A program made the position numbers and the translations under genes. From contig CAZTUT010000092.1 of assembly GCA_964616395.1 (NCBI GenBank), positions 1-11,126 of the forward strand: a stretch of DNA of 11,126 bases. Direction: 5' to 3'. The notes beneath the pieces are model-generated. The model saw nothing but the letters and a program-made list of their open reading frames with translations. It was not told the DNA's origin and ran no database searches. Below are positions 1 to 5,629 of the stretch, piece by piece. The stretch comes from JALHMQ01 sp964616395. GTDB taxonomy: Bacteria > Pseudomonadota > Gammaproteobacteria > Burkholderiales > Burkholderiaceae_F. Within the stretch, counting starts at the first letter, position 1; each line of letters starts with the position of its first letter.

Positions 1-42
1 GCCGCATGGCAGGTGGCAGGGGCAACAGCAGGCGCCTGAAGG

Positions 43-1068
43 ATGCCGATCAACCTGACGCGACACTCGATCATGAATTTCATGCTTCTGCCAATCCGCG
101 TCGACCGGACACGACGCATCGCCGCGACGGCCGCGGTGCTCTGCCTGGTGGGTGCCGTCGGTCCCGTGCAGGCGGATGGCGTGCTGGTGCGCCTGCTGCG
201 GCCGGCCGATGCCGAGCGGCTGGCGCGCGTCGACGAGACGCGCAGCGCCGCACTGGCGGCCGCGCAGCGTCACCCGGATGCCGCGCTGCGTGCGGAGTTC
301 GCGCAGATGATGGCGGGCGGGCCGCAGACGCTGCGCGACGGCTTCGATGCGGCCGGCGACTGGCAGTGCCGGATCGGTCGCGTGAGCGCCGTCGGTGAAC
401 TGGCCGTCTTTCCCTGGTACCGCTGCCGGATCGACGACGACGGCGCCGGCTGGCGGCTGCGCAAACTCGACGGCAGCGAACGCACCGACGGGCGCTTCTA
501 CGACCAGGGCGAGCGCGCGATGGTCTATCTGGGTGCGCTCGGCACGCCATCGGCACCCGCACCGCGCTACGGCGAGCAGCCGTCGCGCGATCAGGTTGCG
601 CTCGCGGTTCGCCCCGGACCCGACCGCCTGCGGCTGGAGTTTCCGCGCGTGTCGGCGACCGTGCCGTTCGAGGTCATCGAGCTTCGCCGCGCCCCTGCGC
701 CTGCGATGCCCAGCGCGCCCACGCTCCGCAGCCGCCACGGCCTGACCCTGCAGTGGATCGGCTGGGACCGGCGTGGCGAGGCGGTGGTTGAGCGACGCAA
801 TGGCCGCAGCTTCATTCGAGGCGAGCAGCGCAGCGCCGATGGCGCCGACTACGTGACGATCGAGGGCGAGATCGTCGACTTCACGGCCGCGGGCTTCACG
901 TTGCGCGGGCGTGTGGTCATCCGCGTCGGCTTCGAGAACGCCGGCCAGCCGTGCACCCGCGATGGCGATCTGCGCTTCCAGGCGCCGCCGGGGCGTGCCT
1001 ACTGGCGCCTGCAGGCGATGCGCAGCCCGTGCTCGACGCTGACCGACTACGTCGACATCTACTTCTGA
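43..1068 (+). CDS. Secreted DUF4893-type protein with an extra C-terminal cysteine-containing domain
   Basis: Unknown function; probably periplasmic. Three starts are possible: ATG at 43, 73 and 82. None has a good ribosome binding site (GAAGG directly abuts the ATG at 43), and a stop in the same frame at 37-39 limits extension. The ATG at 82 gives the most typical signal peptide: an Arg-rich start, a hydrophobic run, then cleavage after VQA. Numbering from 43, residues about 48-214 resemble DUF4893, recalled from memory: DWQCR (C109), FPWYRCRI (C128), a KLDGSERTDGRFY stretch, MVYLGALG and a closing FEVIELR. C109 and C128 could form a disulfide. Residues about 234-341 form a second unit beginning LTLQWIGWDRRG, containing QPCTRDG (C304) and ending SPCSTLTDYVDIYF (C330), which I recall as a module of other uncharacterised secreted proteins. 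It converges on rsmI with 36 bp between stops. The family call is good; the role is unknown. Confidence 0.75.
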   Translation: MPINLTRHSIMNFMLLPIRVDRTRRIAATAAVLCLVGAVGPVQADGVLVRLLRPADAERLARVDETRSAALAAAQRHPDAALRAEFAQMMAGGPQTLRDGFDAAGDWQCRIGRVSAVGELAVFPWYRCRIDDDGAGWRLRKLDGSERTDGRFYDQGERAMVYLGALGTPSAPAPRYGEQPSRDQVALAVRPGPDRLRLEFPRVSATVPFEVIELRRAPAPAMPSAPTLRSRHGLTLQWIGWDRRGEAVVERRNGRSFIRGEQRSADGADYVTIEGEIVDFTAAGFTLRGRVVIRVGFENAGQPCTRDGDLRFQAPPGRAYWRLQAMRSPCSTLTDYVDIYF

Positions 1069-1104
1069 CGCCCACCCGCCGGCGGCCTCATTGGCGGCGA
1101 TCGA

Positions 1105-2031
1105 TCATTCCTGATTGCCTGCGCCCCGCAGCGCGGTCAGCGCCGCGTACAGCCGCTCGCGCGGCAGACCGGTAGCGCGCGCGCCAACGGCCGCGGCCCG
1201 CGCGGCTGGCAGCGCGTCGGCGAGCGCGGCCAGCCAGCGCTGCGTCGTCGCATCGATCTGCGTCAGCGCGTCCTCTGCGGCGGCCTCGACCAGCAGCACG
1301 TATTCGCCGCGCTGGGGCTGACTGGCGATGAAGGCCGGCAACTGCGCGGCGGGCATGCTGTCGATCGACTCGAACTTCTTGGTCAGTTCGCGCGCCACCA
1401 CCACCTGTCGTGCGGGCGGCAACGCCGTGGCCAGTGCCTGCGCGGTGGCCTCGATCCGATGGGGCGCCTCGAACAGCACGGTGGCCAGCGTGCTTGCGGC
1501 AGCCGCCTGCAACGCGCGCTCCCGCTCGCGCGCTCCCGCGGGCAGGAAGCCGGCGAACGCAAAGCCGCCGGGCGCCAGGCCACTGGCGCACAGCGCGGCC
1601 AGCGCGCTGCTGGCCCCGGGCAGCGGAAGCACCCGCTGGCCGGCAGCCCGCACCGCGGCGACTACGCGTGCGCCGGGGTCGCTGACCGCCGGCGTACCCG
1701 CATCGCTGACCAGCACGACCCGCTGTCCCGCCTGCAACCGCTCGCAGATCGCCTGCGCTGCCGCGCGTTCGTTGTGCGCATGCGCGGCCAGCAGGGCTGG
1801 CGGCCGCAGGCCGTAGCGGTCGAGCAGCTTGCGGGTGACGCGCGTGTCCTCGGCGAACACCGCATCGGCGATCGACAGCGCGTGCAGCACCCGTAGCGTG
1901 ATGTCGGCGGCATTTCCGATCGGCGTGGCGGCTACATACAATGCGCCCGCAGGCCAGTCCTGCGACGCGACCCCGCTGGCCTCGATCCACGTTGCGCCGG
2001 GGGTGTCTGGCGCCGCCTTGTTGTCGTTCAT
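1105..2031 (-). CDS. rsmI: 16S rRNA (cytidine-1402-2'-O)-methyltransferase RsmI
   Basis: RsmI uses S-adenosylmethionine to 2'-O-methylate C1402 of 16S rRNA in the decoding centre of the 30S subunit (known for the family). Family signatures are clear: LYVAATPIGN at residues 31-40, the AEDTR motif at 60-64 followed by VTRKLLDRYGL, AHNER at 85-89, VLVSDAGTP at 106-114, then PLPGASS and FEAPHRI further on. At 308 residues it is slightly longer than E. coli RsmI, mainly from a 29-residue N-terminal stretch before the conserved core. The ATG at 2031 was chosen; an in-frame ATG at 2046 would add five residues and overlap the lpoA start codon. The frame stays open far upstream through lpoA, but that extension is a high-GC shadow. 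It is divergent from lpoA, as in many proteobacteria, so its promoter must lie inside the lpoA coding sequence. Confidence 0.96.
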   Translation of the reverse strand: MNDNKAAPDTPGATWIEASGVASQDWPAGALYVAATPIGNAADITLRVLHALSIADAVFAEDTRVTRKLLDRYGLRPPALLAAHAHNERAAAQAICERLQAGQRVVLVSDAGTPAVSDPGARVVAAVRAAGQRVLPLPGASSALAALCASGLAPGGFAFAGFLPAGARERERALQAAAASTLATVLFEAPHRIEATAQALATALPPARQVVVARELTKKFESIDSMPAAQLPAFIASQPQRGEYVLLVEAAAEDALTQIDATTQRWLAALADALPAARAAAVGARATGLPRERLYAALTALRGAGNQE

Positions 2032-2044
2032 CCGGTCTTCATCC

Positions 2045-3211
2045 ATGCCGCTGTTGCGCAAACTGTCGACGTTTTTGGCTGCGGCCTGCCTGCCATTGTG
2101 GGTGAGCGCGCAGGCGCCGGCAAATGCGCCTGCCGCTGCACCTGCCGCCGCGCCTGCGGCTTCAGCACGCAAGGTCGCGCTGCTGCTGCCGCCGCAGAGC
2201 GGCCCGCTGGCGCGCGCGGTCGAGGCGGTGCGCGAGGGCATCAGTGTCGCGCAAGCGGCCGCCGGCCAGCCGATCGAGATCCAGACCCTTGATGTCGATG
2301 AGCAGCCGCAGGCGCTGATGCGCGCGTTGCGCAGCGCCCGCGAGCGCGGCGCCGAGGTTGTCATCGGTCCGCTGTTGCGTCCGCAGGTCAACGCGGTGTT
2401 GAAGTCCGATCCCGGCGTGCCGCTGATCACCCTCAGCCTGCCGGACGGCGATGCCGAGGCACCGACCGACGTGCTGGCGTTCGGCCTGGGCATCGAGACC
2501 GAAGCGCGCTGGCTGGCGCAGGCCGCGGTGACCGAGGCGGCATCAACGCCGTCGGCGCCCAGCGGGTCGCCGTCGGCAGCGCAGACCGCAGCGGGCGCTG
2601 CGCGCTTCGTGATTCTCGTGGGCGAGGGGCCGCTGGCCCGGCGTACAGCGGCTGCGCTGCAGTCCGAGTTGCAGGCCGCTGGCGAGCGCGCCACCGCGAT
2701 CAACCTGGCGGCCGGCTATGACGCGCTCCAGCAACTGGCCGATCGCCTGTTCAAGCTTGCGCCCCGGGGGATATTTCTTGCGCTCGATGCGCGCGAGGCG
2801 GCGATGATCCGTCCGCGTCTGGCGCACGACGCCGCGCTGTACGCCACCTCGCAGGTGAATGCGGGCGGCGCCGAAGGCGCGCTGCTGATGCCCGAGCTGG
2901 AAGGTATCCGCTTCGTTGATGCGCCGTGGCTGGTCGAGCCCGATCATCCCGCCGTGATGGCCTATGCCCGCCCGGCGCAGCCGCTTTCGGCCGAACTGAA
3001 CCGGCTGTACGCGCTGGGCATCGATGCGTTTCGGCTTGCGCTCGAATGGGCCAATGGCTGGCGCGAGTTTTCGGTCGATGGCGTGACCGGTGCGCTGCGG
3101 GTCGACCGCGCACGCAGCGTTCGCGTGGAACGAACGCCGGCATTTGCGGTCTTTCGTGATGGCAAGGTGCAACGCTGGGACACGCCGCTCGGGGAGCGGC
3201 CGGCCCGATGA
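2045..3211 (+). CDS. lpoA: LpoA/YraM-like penicillin-binding protein activator, short form
   Basis: In E. coli, LpoA is an outer-membrane lipoprotein that stimulates the peptidoglycan synthase PBP1a; the same role here is inferred. The protein has 388 residues: a signal sequence at 1-24, an Ala/Pro-rich linker at about 25-41, and a periplasmic-binding-type fold starting KVALLLPPQSGPLA at 43. Later family-like stretches are GAEVVIGPLLRPQV, FVILVGEGPLARR, a LYALGIDAFRLALEW helix and VDGVTGALRVD near the C-terminus. The N-terminal TPR-like half of the roughly 680-residue E. coli protein is absent. The only possible lipobox Cys is C15 in LAAAC, with Ala at -3; a normal signal peptidase I site (VSA or AQA, residues 20-24) fits as well, so it may be a soluble periplasmic protein. 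The start at 2045 has no visible Shine-Dalgarno, but it is the one that yields the signal peptide. Its stop overlaps yraN as ATGA. Confidence 0.85.
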   Translation: MPLLRKLSTFLAAACLPLWVSAQAPANAPAAAPAAAPAASARKVALLLPPQSGPLARAVEAVREGISVAQAAAGQPIEIQTLDVDEQPQALMRALRSARERGAEVVIGPLLRPQVNAVLKSDPGVPLITLSLPDGDAEAPTDVLAFGLGIETEARWLAQAAVTEAASTPSAPSGSPSAAQTAAGAARFVILVGEGPLARRTAAALQSELQAAGERATAINLAAGYDALQQLADRLFKLAPRGIFLALDAREAAMIRPRLAHDAALYATSQVNAGGAEGALLMPELEGIRFVDAPWLVEPDHPAVMAYARPAQPLSAELNRLYALGIDAFRLALEWANGWREFSVDGVTGALRVDRARSVRVERTPAFAVFRDGKVQRWDTPLGERPAR

Positions 3212-3642
3212 CGACGCGCCGCGGCGTTGCGCCGCCGCTCACTCCGACCGCGGCTGGTCCGCGCACGCCGAAGCAGCGGGCCGGCGAGCGTGCCGAGCAG
3301 GCGGCCTGCGAATACCTGATCGCGCAGGGCTGTAGCATCGTGGCGCGCAACCAGCGGTTTCGCGAAGGCGAGATCGATGTCATCGCGCGCGACGGCGACT
3401 GCGTTGTCTTTGTCGAGGTCAGGCTGCGCAGCAGCGCGCGCTTTGGCGGTGCGGCGGCCAGTGTCGATGCCTTCAAGCAGCGGCGCCTGATCCGCGCCGC
3501 TCAGCACTGGCTGCAGCGAACCTATGGCGATCAGCCGCAGCGTGGCCGTGGCCGCGCCTGGCCGGCCTGTCGGTTCGACGTCATCACCGTCGATGCCGGC
3601 GGCATCAGCGGCTGGATTCGCGATGCGTTCGGCGCCGGATGA
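3208..3642 (+). CDS. yraN: YraN family protein (UPF0102), nuclease-like
   Basis: A 144-residue UPF0102 protein. The family has a restriction-endonuclease / Holliday-junction-resolvase-like fold; its cellular role is poorly defined. Visible hallmarks are GERAEQAACEYL at 26-37, ARNQRFREGEID ending at 57 (E55 and D57 as likely metal ligands), VVFVEVRLR with E70 and R72 in the position of the usual E-x-K/R, then VDAFKQRRL and CRFDVITVD near the end. The N-terminal 20 or so residues are Pro/Thr/Arg-rich, poorly conserved and probably disordered. The ATG overlaps the lpoA stop (ATGA at 3208-3211), so the two are likely translationally coupled. A purine-rich GGGGAG at 3191-3196 could serve as a ribosome binding site, although it is 11 nt away. 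The lpoA-yraN order is the standard one. Confidence 0.93.
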   Translation: MTTRRGVAPPLTPTAAGPRTPKQRAGERAEQAACEYLIAQGCSIVARNQRFREGEIDVIARDGDCVVFVEVRLRSSARFGGAAASVDAFKQRRLIRAAQHWLQRTYGDQPQRGRGRAWPACRFDVITVDAGGISGWIRDAFGAG

Positions 3643-3692
3643 GACGATGTGATTGAGGTTGCAAGCGTTCCGAATTCTCAGGAGAGCGATCA

Positions 3693-4361
3693 ATGACAAG
3701 CAGCAAGACGATTCGCAGCCTGGTGCTGCTGCTGGCGGCCGGTGGTGCCTCCGTGCTGGGAACAGGCTGCGCGCCGCTGCTGGTGGGCGGCGCCGTGGCG
3801 GGTGGCGTGATCGTTGCGACCGATCGCCGCTCCGTCGGCATCCAGGTCGAGGACGAGGCGATCGAGGGTCGCGTATCGCGTGCGCTCGGCAGCCGCTTCT
3901 TCGATGGCAACACGCATCGGATCTCGGTCAACGCCTACAACCGTCGCGTGCTGCTCACCGGTGAGGTGCCCAGCGAGGCCGACAAGGCCGAGGCCGGCAA
4001 GCTCGCCGCTGCCATGGAGAACGTGCGGGTGGTCAGCAACGAACTGGTGATCGGCACGGTGTCGACCCAGGCCAACCGCAACAACGACGCGGCCATCACC
4101 ACGAAGGTCAGGGCGGCGCTGCTGGCCGAGAAGAACGTGCCCAGCGGCACCGTGTCGGTGACCACGCGTCGCAGCGTGGTCTACCTGATGGGGCGCGTCA
4201 GCGCGGCCGAGGGCGATCTGGCCGCGCGCGCCGCCAGCCGTGTCGAGGGCGTGCGCGAGGTGGTCAAGCTGTTCGACCTGCTGAGCGAGTCGGAGATCAA
4301 GGCCATCAAACCTGCTGCTGCACCGGCGGCCGCGCCTGCGGCCGAGTCGCAGCGCAAATAG
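3693..4361 (+). CDS. dolP: Outer-membrane lipoprotein with two BON domains (DolP/YraP-like)
   Basis: DolP (formerly YraP) is an outer-membrane lipoprotein; in E. coli it binds anionic phospholipid through its second BON domain and supports outer-membrane integrity. The 222-residue product has a signal sequence ending at C26 in VLGTGC. The site is not ideal (Gly at -3, Leu at -4), but the following APLLVGGAVAGGVIVATDRR is typical of the family. BON domain 1 covers about 56-122 and includes SVNAYNRRVLLTGEV. BON domain 2 covers about 134-200 and includes TKVRAALLAEKNVPS, YLMGRVSAAEGD and VEGVREVVKLF. A tail rich in Ala and Pro follows and makes it longer than the 191-residue E. coli protein. The start is well supported by AGGAG at 3680-3684. 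Only 50 bp separate it from yraN; diaA, which lies there in E. coli, is absent. Confidence 0.92.
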   Translation: MTSSKTIRSLVLLLAAGGASVLGTGCAPLLVGGAVAGGVIVATDRRSVGIQVEDEAIEGRVSRALGSRFFDGNTHRISVNAYNRRVLLTGEVPSEADKAEAGKLAAAMENVRVVSNELVIGTVSTQANRNNDAAITTKVRAALLAEKNVPSGTVSVTTRRSVVYLMGRVSAAEGDLAARAASRVEGVREVVKLFDLLSESEIKAIKPAAAPAAAPAAESQRK

Positions 4362-4440
4362 CAGCCCAGCGCGCCCCGCACTCGCCCCTTGACCCGCACC
4401 GCAAGCGGCGGCGCACCCGCACTGCCGACGCCGGCGTGCA

Positions 4441-4764
4441 TCAGGGCGGCAGCACCGGTCGGCGCAGGCGGATCGCGCCGCGCACGGCGGACGGATCGTC
4501 CGGCACCGTGCTGCTGACGCCCGCCGATTGCATGACCTGGGTGTCCCCCGCGATCGTCGTTGCCCCCTGGGTGATGCGCAGTCGTCCGGTGCGCGCCATC
4601 CCGAATGCCACGCGCCGCACCGCCGGCATCAGCGCGCGCCAGCCGTCGGGCCGAAGCCGGCGCGCCGCCTCCGACGGGCAGATCGATGCCTCTGCGCGGC
4701 GCGTCGCCAGCAGCGCTTCGATGGCGTGGGCGATCTCGTCGTCGGTGGGGTCCATCGCGTTCAT
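4441..4764 (-). CDS. DUF3253 domain protein
   Basis: A small cytoplasmic protein of unknown function, about 107 residues, recognised as DUF3253 from SICPSEAARRL (27-37), WRALMPAVRR (42-51), the GRLRITQG strand (60-67) and the closing RGAIRLRRP (95-103). The helical layout with a basic ITQ strand resembles a small winged-helix DNA-binding unit, but that is inference. In the relatives I recall, ITQ-G is followed after a few residues (VDP) by GPIRLR; here roughly 28 residues intervene (68-95), a possible insertion. Starts at 4794, 4764 and 4755 are all in frame. I chose 4764: a -10-like TATAAG on this strand (4803 down to 4798) would place the transcript start at or below 4794. No strong ribosome binding site is visible. 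It is divergent from lemA and convergent with dolP. Confidence 0.8.
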   Translation of the reverse strand: MNAMDPTDDEIAHAIEALLATRRAEASICPSEAARRLRPDGWRALMPAVRRVAFGMARTGRLRITQGATTIAGDTQVMQSAGVSSTVPDDPSAVRGAIRLRRPVLPP

Positions 4765-4777
4765 CCAAAAAAACCGC

Positions 4778-4805
4778 TTGCATGTGGCGCGCATTTTCTT
4801 ATAGT
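4778..4805 (+). promoter_or_regulatory. Candidate sigma70 promoter for lemA
   Basis: TTGCAT (4778-4783) and TATAGT (4800-4805) are separated by 16 bp in an AT-richer island within very GC-rich DNA, upstream of lemA. Transcription would begin near 4811-4813, giving a leader of about 85 nt. On the opposite strand an overlapping TATAAG (4803 to 4798) could serve the DUF3253 gene, so the two -10 elements may compete. The call rests on pattern matching only. Confidence 0.5.
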
Positions 4806-4895
4806 GCGCGTCCCGATCGACCCCGGCGTCGGTCGCGCGTCCCGCGTTCGTGCTGGCGCTTCCGTCCGGTGGCTGTCTTTGTGAAAGGATGTGTC

Positions 4896-5483
4896 ATGGG
4901 CTGGCTGATTCTTCTGGGCCTGATTGCGGTCGTGGTGTTTTGGGCGATCGGCGCCTACAACCGGCTGGTGGAACTTCGCAATCGCTTCAAGAATGCGTTC
5001 GCGCAGATCGATGTTCAGCTCAAGCGCCGCTACGACCTGATTCCCAATCTGGTCGAGACCGCCAAGGCGTACATGAAGCACGAGCGCGAGACGCTGGAGG
5101 CCGTCATTCTGGCGCGCAACAGCGCGGTCACGGCCAACCAGGCCGCTGCTGCCAACCCCGGCAGCCCGTCGGCGATGCAGGGCCTGATGAGCGCCGAAGG
5201 CGCGCTGACCGGCGCCCTGTCCAAGCTGTTCGCGCTGTCGGAAGCCTATCCGGACCTGAAGGCCAACCAGAACATGATGCAGCTCACCGAGGAGCTGACC
5301 GGCACCGAGAACAAGATCTCGTTCGCGCGCCAGGCGTTCAACGATTCGGTGATGACCTACAACACCGCGACCCAGCAGTTCCCGAGCAACGTGCTGGCCG
5401 GCATGTTCGGCTTCACCGCGGCGGAGCTGCTGCAGGCCACCGAGAGCGCCGACGAGCGCAAGCCGGTCCGGGTGCAGTTCTAG
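4896..5483 (+). CDS. lemA: LemA family protein
   Basis: LemA proteins are membrane-anchored, mostly helical proteins with a short N-terminus, one transmembrane segment and a cytoplasmic or periplasmic helical bundle; the exact function is unsettled. This 195-residue product is a full-length, typical member: transmembrane segment at about 2-18, then AYNRLVELRNRFKNAFAQID, the hallmark QLKRRYDLIPNLVETAKAYM (41-60), HERETLEAVILARN, the LTGTENKISFARQAFNDSV region and a C-terminal FPSNVLAGMFGF. The start is supported by AAGGA at 4885-4889, six bases before the ATG. An M48 protease gene follows 146 bp downstream on the same strand; lemA genes are often found beside M48/HtpX-type proteases, so a shared role in membrane quality control is likely but inferred. 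Confidence 0.95.
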   Translation: MGWLILLGLIAVVVFWAIGAYNRLVELRNRFKNAFAQIDVQLKRRYDLIPNLVETAKAYMKHERETLEAVILARNSAVTANQAAAANPGSPSAMQGLMSAEGALTGALSKLFALSEAYPDLKANQNMMQLTEELTGTENKISFARQAFNDSVMTYNTATQQFPSNVLAGMFGFTAAELLQATESADERKPVRVQF

Positions 5484-5567
5484 GCGCAGGCAGGCGACGC
5501 GCGCGCTGCCGCCAACAGGCGGCACTAGGGCTGCGTCGCCTCTGATGTCGCACCTGTTCTCGTAACG

Positions 5568-5594
5568 CCCGGCCGCGCTCGCGTGGCGGCCGGG
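5568..5594 (+). repeat. GC-rich 9-bp perfect hairpin between lemA and the M48 gene
   Basis: CCCGGCCGC (5568-5576) and GCGGCCGGG (5586-5594) are exact reverse complements around a 9-nt loop. No T-run follows, so this is not a canonical intrinsic terminator. It may cause partial termination or stabilise the lemA transcript, letting LemA be made in excess of the protease. It lies 36 bp before the M48 start codon. Confidence 0.6.
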
Positions 5595-5629
5595 GTCGGG
5601 GTCTCACGGTCTGCATCGATGGGTCCGTC

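Noticed and set aside
1..39. Possible C-terminus of an upstream gene (frame ending TGA at 37-39)
   Set aside because: Twelve codons (ending QVAGATAGA) cannot be distinguished from chance in this GC-rich sequence.
1069..1104. Bidirectional terminator between the DUF4893 gene and rsmI
   Set aside because: The region has the short palindrome CCGCCGGCGG and a direct repeat of GGCGGC, but no stable stem followed by a T-run on either strand.
1829..2044. 72-codon upstream extension of the LpoA-like frame
   Set aside because: It would run antisense through the rsmI N-terminus and bury the signal peptide; the start at 2045 places the signal sequence at the N-terminus.
2032..2703. Upstream extension of rsmI on the minus strand, giving a 532-residue ORF
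   Set aside because: It lies wholly over the lpoA coding sequence on the other strand and is Ala/Ser/Arg-rich; RsmI homology begins only near 1945, consistent with a start at 2031.
3643..3692. Search for a diaA remnant between yraN and dolP
   Set aside because: Only 50 bp are present and they encode no SIS-domain fragment.
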